NCBI GenBank assembly: GCA_050301795.1
Contig: JBNKZU010000015.1
Span: forward strand, 62,001-126,000
Origin: JBNKZU01 sp050301795
GTDB taxonomy: Bacteria > Pseudomonadota > Gammaproteobacteria > Thiohalomonadales > Thiohalomonadaceae
Reading direction: 5' to 3'
Length of the DNA stretch: 64,000 nt
A program made the position numbers and the translations under genes. Shown here piece after piece: positions 53,000 through 61,665 of this stretch; position 1 is the first letter of the stretch; each line of letters opens with the position of its first letter. Below the pieces are notes generated by a model. That model saw only the letters and a list, made by a program, of their open reading frames with translations, had not been told where the DNA came from and did no database searches.

Positions 53000-53592
53000 C
53001 GTTTGTTTCCCCTTATTCATATCTTATGGACATCTATTGTGAGTCCATTTTTAATTGTGATTATTGTTTTGCACTTTATTGAATGAGTTGTTCTCTACTT
53101 ATCAACACCATTGCACTATTGATTACGGTGGATATTTTCTGGTGATCACAAGAACCTCCTTTTAGCCCCTATCTTGAACCAAGTTATAAACCACCAGGGG
53201 TCAGGTGGTTTATAATGACAGTCAGACCAAAACGATATGTGTACGGTCTGTTACATTGCTAAAAATAGTGAGTGGCTGAGAATTATTTTCGGGAATTTTG
53301 TGTGGAGCGTTGTGACAGGTTAAACCTGACGTGTGGGCGAGTGAAGCTGAGGACTTAAAGCAGGATAACTGCTTATTCCAAGAATGAATACGGCCGCCTG
53401 AACTATCCATGACTGTTCCCTTCTAGCGATTAATATGTGGGGTATTAACATCTTCCCCTTAACGAAAGCCCTTTTTAACACCACTGTTTATTAAAAAGCA
53501 ATCTTTTCACCCCATTTCCAAACTGGTGTTGATGTCACTTTTTTTGTGCGTGCTTAAATAAATGAGCGATGCCTTGTCCCAGTAAGGTGTGA
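53000..53592. other. Intergenic region with a perfect palindrome
   Basis: No convincing gene in about 590 bases between the exported-protein gene and modC. A 62-codon frame exists but has no ribosome binding site or protein-like composition. The clearest element is the palindrome at 53184-53215. Confidence 0.5.
53184..53215. repeat. 12-bp perfect inverted repeat
   Basis: Arms TTATAAACCACC and GGTGGTTTATAA around the loop AGGGGTCA. No T-run follows. It could be an operator for a dimeric regulator or part of a GGGGTCA-type extragenic repeat. Confidence 0.7.
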
Positions 53593-54684
53593 TTATTCCA
53601 GCAGACCGACACTTTTAATTCGGGCATAGACCCTGCTATCTTTTTGTAGTTGCAGATGATCTCGCGACTTTTTGGTGATTCGCGCTAATAACGGTTGATT
53701 GCCGACATTATCAGGACAGCAGAGCTTTACCATCACCTGTGACTTACCTGCATCGACAATATCGATCACCACCGCATCCCAAATATTGAGAATACTACTG
53801 CGCTCCTCTCTATCTAGACTCAGGCTGACATCCTTCGCCGGTATATTTACCCGCACCATTTCTCCAATCTTTTTATCGATTGCCTTAACCCAAAGCTGAC
53901 CAAACAAGCTCTTCAATATTGTCAGTCCATACTGCTCATCATGTCCGGTAACTGTTGTCTCCATTACTGCTGCTGCTTCATCCCCGTGACTGATGGCGAG
54001 ATCCATATTGCTGATAACCTGTTGCAGCGTCCCGTAATCCTTCACCTCACCATCTTCTAACCAAACCAGATGATCGGCAAGACGTGCCACCTCTTTCACC
54101 GAGTGGCTTACATAGAGTACCGGAATCTTCAATTCATCATGTAAATGTTCAAGATAGGGAAGGATCTCCTCTTTACTACGCTCATCCAGTGCGGCCAGAG
54201 GCTCATCCATCAACAATAGTTGTGGACTGGTTAATAAGGCGCGACCAATCGCTACCCGCTGACGTTCTCCTCCTGAGAGGTTACGGGGGTTTCGATGTAG
54301 CAAATGACTGATCCCCATCCACTCGACAACCTTGTCATATTTTATGCGGCGCTGACTGTTCCCAATACGGCGATAACCAAACAGAAGATTATTCTTCACC
54401 GACAGATGGGAAAATAGACTTGCTTCCTGAAAAACATATCCAATAGGCCGATGATGCACATCCATGAATTGATCCTCACTCTGCCAGATCTCACCATTCA
54501 CTGATAGCTCACCGTCAAATCGTTCCAGCCCTGCTATCGCACGTAACAGTGTTGTTTTTCCAGATCCGGAATGCCCAAACAGTGCTGTGATCCCCTGCCC
54601 CGGTAGCGATAAATCAACATTGAGCGAAAACTCACCTCGCCTAGCATTAAACCTTGCGTTAACACTGTTCATGTTTTGCTCCAT
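53593..54684 (-). CDS. modC: Molybdate ABC transporter ATP-binding protein
   Basis: A 363-residue ATPase: Walker A GHSGSGKTT, signature LSGGERQRVAIGRALL, Walker B LLLMDEPLAALD, and a C-terminal molybdate-binding TOBE/Mop domain (after residue 290). It energises molybdate uptake for FeMo-co. Its start overlaps modB by 16 bases. Confidence 0.94.
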   Translation of the reverse strand: MEQNMNSVNARFNARRGEFSLNVDLSLPGQGITALFGHSGSGKTTLLRAIAGLERFDGELSVNGEIWQSEDQFMDVHHRPIGYVFQEASLFSHLSVKNNLLFGYRRIGNSQRRIKYDKVVEWMGISHLLHRNPRNLSGGERQRVAIGRALLTSPQLLLMDEPLAALDERSKEEILPYLEHLHDELKIPVLYVSHSVKEVARLADHLVWLEDGEVKDYGTLQQVISNMDLAISHGDEAAAVMETTVTGHDEQYGLTILKSLFGQLWVKAIDKKIGEMVRVNIPAKDVSLSLDREERSSILNIWDAVVIDIVDAGKSQVMVKLCCPDNVGNQPLLARITKKSRDHLQLQKDSRVYARIKSVGLLE

Positions 54685-55340
54685 GTGGTTCGTCCATTGA
54701 GCAAATAAAGGGTAAGTAACACAATAAACGCAAACCCGATCATTCCGGCAGATAGAATATGTGCCTGTGCATACTCCAGCGTTTCTACATGATCGTAGAT
54801 CGCCACTGATAACACCTTGGTTTCGCCTGGAATATTACCGCCAATCATTAAGACCACTCCAAACTCACCGACGGTATGTGCAAAACCAAGCACCATTGCG
54901 GTTAAGAATCCTGGGCGTGCCAACGGCACCGCAACAAAGAAAAAACGCTCTAACGCAGAGGCACGGAGCGTTGCCGCAACCTCTAACGGCCGCTGACCGA
55001 GCGACTCAAACGCATTTTGGAGTGGCTGCACCACAAACGGTAATGAATAGAGTACAGAGGCAAAAACCAAACCGAGAAAGGTAAATGGTAGTGGGTCGAT
55101 CCCAAGTGTCTGAGTGATTTGACCGCCGACACCATTAGGTCCAAGGAAAACCAATAAATAGAAGCCTAATACCGTTGGCGGCAAAACCAGCGGCAATGCA
55201 ACGATGGCGCTAATGGGATGTTTTAGCTTCGATCGGGTTTGAGACAACCACCATGCTATCGGCGTGCCTACAACCAGCAGTAACAGTGTCGTTACCGTTG
55301 CCAGCTTTAATGTTAGCCATACTGGTTGCCAGTCAATCAT
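54669..55340 (-). CDS. modB: Molybdate ABC transporter permease
   Basis: A 223-residue protein with five membrane segments. Marks: LPLVLPPTVLGFYLLV and the cytoplasmic loop EVAATLRASALERFFFVAVPLA that contacts ModC, then GFAHTVGEFGVVLMIGGNIPG. Confidence 0.94.
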   Translation of the reverse strand: MIDWQPVWLTLKLATVTTLLLLVVGTPIAWWLSQTRSKLKHPISAIVALPLVLPPTVLGFYLLVFLGPNGVGGQITQTLGIDPLPFTFLGLVFASVLYSLPFVVQPLQNAFESLGQRPLEVAATLRASALERFFFVAVPLARPGFLTAMVLGFAHTVGEFGVVLMIGGNIPGETKVLSVAIYDHVETLEYAQAHILSAGMIGFAFIVLLTLYLLNGRTTWSKT

Positions 55341-55392
55341 CAGGCTTATCTCCGTTCGGATAAAATTGTGATTAATCGGTTTTGCATTGTTA

Positions 55393-56169
55393 TTACTTCA
55401 CACCATAACCGTATTTGGTGATCACCGCTTGCACCTTTTTACTTTTAAGGAATGAGACAAATGCCACAGCGGCTTCACTATTCGCCCCTTTGTTTAATAA
55501 GACTGCTTGCTGCTCAATGGGGGTGTAGTAACCCTGCGGGATCTCCCACAGTGTCCCGGAACCGCCCTGCCACCCTTTTGCTTGAGAGAGTGCTATAAAC
55601 CCGATCTCGGCATTGGATGTCGCTACAAACTGAAAGGTCTGTGCAATCGAGTCACCACGCACTAATCGAGTTTGCAGCGCATCCCATGCACCAATATGTT
55701 CAATCACCTCTTTTGCGGCAAAGCCGTAAGGTGCTGTCTTAGGGTTTGCAATCGCAACTCGTCGATAGGCTCCTTCCTTTAGATATTGTATGGCATTGGT
55801 GAATAGATTCGGCGTCACACTCCAGAGCGCTAATTTGCCTACCGCATAGGTAAAGCGACTCCCTTCCACAGCAAGCCCGGCGCGCTCTGCCTTGATGGGT
55901 CGCTTTATATCTGCGGCCAAAAATACCTCAAATGGTGCGCCATTTTCGATTTGCGAATAGAGCTTACCGGTTGATCCGAAGCTAACTTTCAATTTGTGCC
56001 CTGTTGCTTTCTCAAACAGCGGCGCTATCACCCTGGTCACATCAGTGAAGTTTGCGGCCACGGCAATATTAACGCTATCAGCAGAGGCGCTCATTGCACT
56101 AAAAGTGAGCAACGCTACCAAGCCAATGGATCCGAGCCTGGACATCGATCGCTGATGTGTGTTTTTCAT
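55393..56169 (-). CDS. modA: Molybdate-binding periplasmic protein
   Basis: A 258-residue binding protein with signal peptide (GSIGLVALLTFSAMSASA). Marks: VAVAANFTDV-type IAVAANFTDVTRVIAPLFEK, FGSTGKLYSQIENGAPFEVF, IANPKTAPYG, and a Tyr/Ser binding site. The modABC genes lie downstream of the hemerythrin gene in the nifHDK direction. No clear ModE operator was seen. Confidence 0.93.
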   Translation of the reverse strand: MKNTHQRSMSRLGSIGLVALLTFSAMSASADSVNIAVAANFTDVTRVIAPLFEKATGHKLKVSFGSTGKLYSQIENGAPFEVFLAADIKRPIKAERAGLAVEGSRFTYAVGKLALWSVTPNLFTNAIQYLKEGAYRRVAIANPKTAPYGFAAKEVIEHIGAWDALQTRLVRGDSIAQTFQFVATSNAEIGFIALSQAKGWQGGSGTLWEIPQGYYTPIEQQAVLLNKGANSEAAVAFVSFLKSKKVQAVITKYGYGVK

Positions 56170-56381
56170 CTATAAAACCTACCTTACTATTGTACGAGCA
56201 CTGATCTCAGCCAGGTACAGCGCCATTATGCATTACCTGAACTCTAACAAAAGAGGAGATCCGATATCGTTTTGATTACAGATTCTCCGGGATTGTTTCA
56301 TTTACCGGAAGTTTAATTTAATTGGTGCACATACCGTGCCAGAGAAGTGTTTTAAGATCGATCTTCGATTTCAGATCGTTA

Positions 56382-56738
56382 TTATTGATGACTGTTGATC
56401 CAAGCAACCAGTTGACTATCAAGACGAGTCACATGAAGCCTTATCCGCTCGGGCAGTCGCTCAGTCATGTATGAGTGTGAGAGTTGATACCAGCTCGATT
56501 CAAACTGTTTCATCTCATTCAAGATTTGGCGATGATCTGCAATATGCTCTGCGCTGTGCGGATAGCCACTCTGCTTCATGAGATCCTCTTCATAGGCAAA
56601 GTGCTCTTCGGTATGTGTTACCAGCGTGTTGAAGAGGGCGAAATAGTCTTCGCGGTTTGCCGTTGCCGCATTCTGAATTAACGCTGTCATTTCAGAATGG
56701 ACATGATCAATAACTGAATGTTTTAACTCAACTGACAT
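56382..56738 (-). CDS. Bacteriohemerythrin
   Basis: A 118-residue four-helix protein with di-iron ligands: HTEEHFAYEEDLM, HSAEHIADHRQIL, and the last His/Asp in LHVTRLDSQLVAW. The first His is in VIDHVHSEM. It may bind or buffer oxygen; next to nif genes it could protect nitrogenase or supply oxygen to respiration. ATG 56738 is chosen, with GGAAG upstream. Confidence 0.88.
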   Translation of the reverse strand: MSVELKHSVIDHVHSEMTALIQNAATANREDYFALFNTLVTHTEEHFAYEEDLMKQSGYPHSAEHIADHRQILNEMKQFESSWYQLSHSYMTERLPERIRLHVTRLDSQLVAWINSHQ

Positions 56739-56896
56739 TATGACTACTTCCAACAACAAGGTTAAAAATGGCTGATGGCATCCATTTGTGTCATACAGTT
56801 CTTATTTTTCCTGATTAATACGCCTGGTGAGGTTGATATAATCAGTTTCTCGAATAGCTTTACCCTATTCGCTTTTAAGAACAGGGTTGGCATGGA

Positions 56897-57169
56897 CTAC
56901 TCTTCGTCGTACTTTTCCGCGATCACTACGCCTGCCGCAATATCGTAGTCATTGGTAAGGGTCAGACAGTGCTCACTACTACCGACTAGATAGATATCAA
57001 ATCCTTGCGACTCAATCACCGGTTTGCCGGTAAAGATGTCATCCTCACTACAAAGCGTGAAACGAATACCTGGATACTTGCTCTTTAAAGTCTCCTTAAG
57101 TGCTTCGTCGATCACCGCGCCTTCGGTAAAGCTTGCGATATCGGCAACGGTTTGCTCGGTAATATTCAC
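56897..57169 (-). CDS. Small nif-cluster protein (DUF6129-like)
   Basis: A 90-residue acidic protein containing LKSKYPGIRFTLCSEDDI and GFDIYLVGSSEHCLTLTNDY. I recall similar small proteins after nifY in gammaproteobacterial nif clusters (DUF6129), but function is unknown. Its ATG overlaps the nifY stop by four bases, so it is co-translated. Confidence 0.65.
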   Translation of the reverse strand: MNITEQTVADIASFTEGAVIDEALKETLKSKYPGIRFTLCSEDDIFTGKPVIESQGFDIYLVGSSEHCLTLTNDYDIAAGVVIAEKYDEE

Positions 57170-57885
57170 GACAGCTCCTCGGCCTCTCGCTCAAAGCGTA
57201 CTCGTGATTCTGCTTCTTGTCCCATAATCTTTGCAAGCCATGGTGGCGGGGAGTTGGTTAATATCTTTTGAGTTTCAGCAATGATGGCTGTCGCATCTGC
57301 TCCCTGCGGGAACTTGATTGGATGGATATCCTGCTTGATTACCTTTGCTGCCGCAGGACCACCGATTGAAACCACATAGAGCACATCACAATCTTTGATC
57401 TGATCTGCGCGATAGGTGTTTTTATCGTCGCTTTTGTTTGGCGATTCCAGTGTTGATCGAATATCGATCAGCCGCGCCTGCTCCGGAGCCACCTGATAGA
57501 CTAAAAACCGGGCACAAGAACCAAAATGACCATCGAGCTTTTCACCATTATTCGACGCCACAGCGACTCGAATCGAACCAGGCAGATCACCATCCTGATA
57601 TGGCTCAACCTCTGGCAATGCGCTGTCACTTACAACCACCTGCTCTTTACCCCAAAGGTAATCAAGCGCCAGCTTTATTGCGGGTAATGGTGTTGTGTTA
57701 AAGAGATCATCCGCTGCTGATTGCAACTCGCGAACGGTGATTCGTTCCAGCTTTTCGCGTGATAACGGCATACCCAACGCCTTTACCAATACCTTCATCA
57801 GTTGTGCTGATTCGATATCAGGTAAAGCGCGGGCTGCCATTCCAATTCGCAGCGCTACTTCAGTGTCGAGTGCCTGGCTGCTCAT
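57166..57885 (-). CDS. nifY: NifY/NafY, cofactor-binding protein
   Basis: A 239-residue protein. The N-terminal 100 residues match the NafY sterile-alpha-motif-like domain (VALRIGMAARALPD, LVKALGMPLSREKLERITV), and the C-terminal part is the NifX-like FeMo-co-binding domain (RVAVASNNGEKLDGHFGS). NafY binds apo-NifDK and FeMo-co and delivers the cofactor. It is part of the nifHDKT operon. Confidence 0.9.
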   Translation of the reverse strand: MSSQALDTEVALRIGMAARALPDIESAQLMKVLVKALGMPLSREKLERITVRELQSAADDLFNTTPLPAIKLALDYLWGKEQVVVSDSALPEVEPYQDGDLPGSIRVAVASNNGEKLDGHFGSCARFLVYQVAPEQARLIDIRSTLESPNKSDDKNTYRADQIKDCDVLYVVSIGGPAAAKVIKQDIHPIKFPQGADATAIIAETQKILTNSPPPWLAKIMGQEAESRVRFEREAEELS

Positions 57886-57890
57886 AATCG

Positions 57891-58085
57891 TTATGCCGGT
57901 ACGATGCAGCCATCAACTGCACAAACTTCTTCGCACTGAGGAAAGTCAAACTCGCCTTCACACTCAGTACATGCATCCTGATCGATAACGTATAGTCCCT
58001 TCTTCTTCAGTACAGCACCCATTGGACATACAGGCATGCAATCACCACACGCTGTACACTCCTCTTCTACAATAATCATAGCCAT
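57891..58085 (-). CDS. Small 2[4Fe-4S] ferredoxin in the nifHDK operon
   Basis: A 64-residue ferredoxin with CTACGDCMPVCP and CTECEGEFDFPQCEEVC. The extended second motif is like that of the FdxN-type ferredoxins. GAGG lies nine bases before the ATG. It may carry electrons to nitrogenase or assist maturation. Confidence 0.9.
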   Translation of the reverse strand: MAMIIVEEECTACGDCMPVCPMGAVLKKKGLYVIDQDACTECEGEFDFPQCEEVCAVDGCIVPA

Positions 58086-58130
58086 GATGTTGTTCCTCGC
58101 TTAAATCTTTAAATTTAATAACCCGTGGTT

Positions 58131-58343
58131 TTAAAGACGCTTTGCCCTTAATGTGATTGGTAATTTTGGTGCCGGTTCTTGTGGCTCCAGATAGAATTTA
58201 GAACCATCTGACAGCTCAACCTCACCCCCCCATTTTTCGTCGCTATCGAACTCCAGAGACGAGATAGTCTCTTCAAGGTCTTTCTTTGCAACATAAAATG
58301 AGAGATCACCATTCTCAGTTTTTCGTATCATTACGCTTGGCAC
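58131..58343 (-). CDS. nifT: NifT
   Basis: A 70-residue protein of the NifT/FixU family, beginning MPSVMIRKTENGDLSFYVAK, with WGGEVELSDGSKFYLEP. The start codon is GTG (58343), with AGGGGG eight bases upstream and the canonical N-terminus. Function is unclear; loss has mild effects in known species. Confidence 0.92.
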   Translation of the reverse strand: MPSVMIRKTENGDLSFYVAKKDLEETISSLEFDSDEKWGGEVELSDGSKFYLEPQEPAPKLPITLRAKRL

Positions 58344-58376
58344 TTTGGATACCCCCTTGTTGCCTGTAAGGTCAAT

Positions 58377-58410
58377 GGGTCGGAGTCATATTACTGAATG
58401 ACTCCGACCC
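58377..58410. terminator. 13-bp hairpin between nifK and nifT
   Basis: Arms GGGTCGGAGTCAT and ATGACTCCGACCC with an eight-base loop. No T-run follows. It may be a partial terminator or an mRNA-stabilising stem that sets different levels of nifHDK and the downstream genes. Confidence 0.7.
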
Positions 58411-58433
58411 CTAGCATCTTACTGAGAATAACC

Positions 58434-60005
58434 TTAACGAACGAGATCGTAGTTAAAGTCGGTCACACCCATTTCTCTTGTCTCTTCATCCAGACGCTCA
58501 AGCACTGCATTAACCAGTGTGGTCAGGATTTGCATTGCACCTTCATAACCGAGTGTGGTTTGACGATGCATATGATGACGGTCGAAGATTGGGAAACCAA
58601 TACGGATCAGCGGAACCTCAAACTCTTTACCTTTGTGCAGAGTGTCACGCTGAATAAACTTTGCATAGCTGTTTCCGATCATAAAGTCAGGCTTGTTGGT
58701 AAACATCAATGAACGGAAGTGCCATAGATCCTTACTCACATGAACCTTGGTCTCTTGACCATAAGGAGAGGCCTCAAGCATTTTATTCATTGCTTTAACC
58801 CAACGCTTGTTAGCAGCACTACACATCACATCGGTAGGCTCTGCACCAAGTTCCAATAAGAATTTGGTCATACCCAGGACATAATCAGCATCGCCATAGA
58901 GCGCAAACTTCTTGCCATGTAACCAGGTGTGTGAATCCTGCATCATATCCACAAGACGACCACGCTCAAGCTCTAAAGAAGCAGGAACCGGCTTACCTGT
59001 CAGCTCTGAAATCTTCATCAGGAAAGCATCGGTCGACTCAAGACCCATTGGGATCTCGATATCAGTTGCGGCCTGATTCCAGGTATTTTTTACAAACTTC
59101 TTACTCTTGGCTGACTGCCAGTGTTGCAGGAACAGGGTATCAATCGAGTTTGGTGCATCTTTAATCTCGTCGATTGTAGTTCCACCTTCGTACATTTTAT
59201 AGGTGCCATCCGCAGGTGTATCCAACACTTCTGATGGGTCTGAGAGCATGCTGAAATCAACACCCATCTCATTCATCATGCGCTTGATAACACGGAAGTT
59301 ACCGAGATAGGTTTCAAATCCTGGCACGATATTAATCTTGCCATTGCTTCCAACCTCTTTGTCTTCCATATAGTTCAGCGTGAAGTAACGCGCAATGCCT
59401 TCAAACATATTGTCCCAACCAGTGGTGTGCGAACCAACAAAGCTTGGGGTATGTGCAAATGGCGTTGGGAACTCTTGGGGTACTGCACCATCTTTTTTGG
59501 CGTTACCGATAAAGGCGTTTAAGTCATCACCGATAACCTCTGCCATACACGTCGTTGAAACGGCAATCATCTCTGGCTTGTAGAGTGCTTTTGCATTCTC
59601 CAGACCTTCGATCATGTTTTTCTGTCCACCGAATACCGCTGCATCTTCTGTCATTGAGTCGGAAACACAAGCGACCGGCTCTTTAAAGTGACGATTGAAG
59701 TAGGTACGGAAGTAGGCAACACAACCCTGAGATCCGTGAACATAAGGTAGCGTCTTCTCAAAACCGAGTGAACACAGTACTGAACCTAACGGCTGACATG
59801 CCTTTGCAGGGTTAACAGTAAGCGCTTCACGATTAAAGTTTAGCTCCTGATACTCTTCGGTTGTGGTCCACTTAAAGGTCTCTTCGATCTTGTCTTGTGG
59901 AACCTTGTTTTCAAAATTTTCTTGCTTATTTGCCAATGTGCTTTTGTACTCTTCCTCGCGGAATAGCGGGTAGCATGGCATCACTTTTTCAGCTGACTGA
60001 GGCAT
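58434..60005 (-). CDS. nifK: Nitrogenase MoFe protein beta subunit
   Basis: A 523-residue subunit. P-cluster ligands C70 (NPAKACQPLGS), C95 (HGSQGCVAYF) and C153 (STTCMAEVIGD) are at the same numbers as in Azotobacter. AGGAG lies seven bases before the ATG. Confidence 0.97.
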   Translation of the reverse strand: MPQSAEKVMPCYPLFREEEYKSTLANKQENFENKVPQDKIEETFKWTTTEEYQELNFNREALTVNPAKACQPLGSVLCSLGFEKTLPYVHGSQGCVAYFRTYFNRHFKEPVACVSDSMTEDAAVFGGQKNMIEGLENAKALYKPEMIAVSTTCMAEVIGDDLNAFIGNAKKDGAVPQEFPTPFAHTPSFVGSHTTGWDNMFEGIARYFTLNYMEDKEVGSNGKINIVPGFETYLGNFRVIKRMMNEMGVDFSMLSDPSEVLDTPADGTYKMYEGGTTIDEIKDAPNSIDTLFLQHWQSAKSKKFVKNTWNQAATDIEIPMGLESTDAFLMKISELTGKPVPASLELERGRLVDMMQDSHTWLHGKKFALYGDADYVLGMTKFLLELGAEPTDVMCSAANKRWVKAMNKMLEASPYGQETKVHVSKDLWHFRSLMFTNKPDFMIGNSYAKFIQRDTLHKGKEFEVPLIRIGFPIFDRHHMHRQTTLGYEGAMQILTTLVNAVLERLDEETREMGVTDFNYDLVR

Positions 60006-60081
60006 AACTCTTCTCCTGCCGTGCCACTAATCTGTGAACTACGGCGTTAGATAATAATATTGTCAGATACAATCTTTTCAT

Positions 60082-60105
60082 TGCGGGGTGGTCATCCACC
60101 CCGCA
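60082..60105. repeat. Hairpin between nifD and nifK
   Basis: Stem TGCGGGGTGG/CCACCCCGCA with loop TCAT. It lacks a T-run. It probably shapes RNA stability rather than ending transcription, as nifK must be co-expressed. Confidence 0.75.
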
Positions 60106-60116
60106 TGGTCATCAGA

Positions 60117-61583
60117 TTACGCAGCGGCAGAATCCGCATCGCTCTCTTCACTCTTCCACGGAGCCTGCATATTTCCCCAACAAGGGTTATTTACAGTCAT
60201 ATCCATGTCGCGTGCGAAGATCGCAAAGCCGTCATAGCCGTGGTAAGGACCGGAATAGTCCCAACTGTGCATCTGGCGGAAAGGAATGCCCATCTTCTGG
60301 AAGATGTACTTCTCTTTGACCCCTGAACCGATAAGATCAGGCTTAATCTTTTTCACGAACTCTTCGAATTCATAACCTGTAACATCATCGTAGATCAGGG
60401 TAGCGTTACCCATATCTTTAATGGTGCGGTCATAATCGTCGTTATGTGCAAACTCGTAACCGGTACCAACCACTTCCATACCGAGGTCTTCATAAGCACC
60501 AATAACGTGGCGAGGACGTAAACCACCGACATAAAGCATGACCTTTTTACCTTCAAGGCGAGGCTTGTATTTGTCGATGACCGCTTGCATTAGCGGAGTG
60601 TATTTTTCAATGACTCGCTCAGCGCCTTCTTGGATCTTTTCGTCAAACTTTGCAGCAATCGCACGAAGTGACTCTGCGATCTTGGTTGGACCGAAGAAGT
60701 TATACTCCATCCAAGGAATACCAAACTTCTCTTCCATGTGACGAGAGATGTAGTTCATAGAACGATAGCAGTGAAGCAGATTGAGTTTTACCGAAGGTGT
60801 GCGCTCCATTTCAGCGACCGTACCGTCACCAGACCATTGCGCAACAACATTAAGTCCCATCTCTTCAAGCAGTGTCCGTGATGCCCATGCATCACCACCG
60901 ATGTTGTAATCACCAAGAATGGCAACATCGTAAGGACCGGCCTCAGCAGTCTGCTCTTTATCAAGCATGTGATCACGAATCGCATCATTGGCAATATGGT
61001 GACCCAGTGACTGAGAAACACCACGGAAACCTTCACAGCGAACCGGAACAACAGGCTTACCAATTTCAGCAGAGGTCTGCTTTGATACAGCTTCGATATC
61101 ATCACCAATCAGACCAATCGGACACTCCGACTGTACTGAAATGCCTTTATTCAGTGGGAAGAGTGTTTCAATCTCTTCCATAATCTTTGCTAACTTCTTG
61201 TCGCCACCGAAAACGATGTCTTTTTCCTGGAAGTCAGAAGTAAAGTTCATGGTGCCGAAGGTATTAATGCCTGTGGTTCCAACATAGTAGTTACGGCGTC
61301 CTGCGCGAGAGTACTGTCCACAACCTACAGGGCCATGAGAGATGTGGATCATGTCCTTAATCGGACCCCAGACCACACCCTTTGAACCGGCATAGGCACA
61401 ACCACGAATGGTCATTACACCGGGCAGTGATTTTTTGTTAGAAGTAATACATTTACTTGCTTTTTCAGAACTCTGATCGTTTGCAGTTAAATGTTTGGCG
61501 CGCTCTTGCTTTGCGCTATCTGGATAGACTTCCAGCACTTCCTGAATAAGCGCTTCAGTCTCTTCACGTGTCATCGTGCTCAT
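60117..61583 (-). CDS. nifD: Nitrogenase MoFe protein alpha subunit
   Basis: A 488-residue subunit. P-cluster ligands C62 (RGCAYAGSKG), C88 (GPVGCGQYSR) and C154 (SECPIGLIGDD) match Azotobacter numbering; FeMo-co ligands are the Cys of LLHCYRSMNY and the His of QMHSWDYSGPYHG. AAGGAG precedes the ATG. It is molybdenum-type, not vanadium or iron-only. Confidence 0.97.
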   Translation of the reverse strand: MSTMTREETEALIQEVLEVYPDSAKQERAKHLTANDQSSEKASKCITSNKKSLPGVMTIRGCAYAGSKGVVWGPIKDMIHISHGPVGCGQYSRAGRRNYYVGTTGINTFGTMNFTSDFQEKDIVFGGDKKLAKIMEEIETLFPLNKGISVQSECPIGLIGDDIEAVSKQTSAEIGKPVVPVRCEGFRGVSQSLGHHIANDAIRDHMLDKEQTAEAGPYDVAILGDYNIGGDAWASRTLLEEMGLNVVAQWSGDGTVAEMERTPSVKLNLLHCYRSMNYISRHMEEKFGIPWMEYNFFGPTKIAESLRAIAAKFDEKIQEGAERVIEKYTPLMQAVIDKYKPRLEGKKVMLYVGGLRPRHVIGAYEDLGMEVVGTGYEFAHNDDYDRTIKDMGNATLIYDDVTGYEFEEFVKKIKPDLIGSGVKEKYIFQKMGIPFRQMHSWDYSGPYHGYDGFAIFARDMDMTVNNPCWGNMQAPWKSEESDADSAAA

Positions 61584-61634
61584 TGCTTGCTCCTTTCATC
61601 GCCACCTAATCTGGTGGACGTTGAGTAAGTGGAG

Positions 61635-61651
61635 GGGGCGCGCAGCGCCCC
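61635..61651. repeat. Hairpin between nifH and nifD
   Basis: Stem GGGGCGC/GCGCCCC with loop GCA, 15 bases after the nifH stop. Such stems commonly guard the nifH mRNA from 3' decay and give it higher abundance. Confidence 0.75.
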
Positions 61652-61665
61652 GATTGTTAAATCGC

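Noticed and set aside
53222..53410. 62-residue minus-strand frame in the modC-exported protein gap
   Set aside because: No ribosome binding site, no recognisable domain, and composition unlike neighbouring genes.
56170..56381. ModE operator before modA
   Set aside because: Only weak CGATAT-like half sites are present upstream of modA and they do not form the expected dyad.
60082..60105. Terminator ending the transcript between nifD and nifK
   Set aside because: No T-run follows, no new promoter is seen before nifK, and the subunits must be made together.
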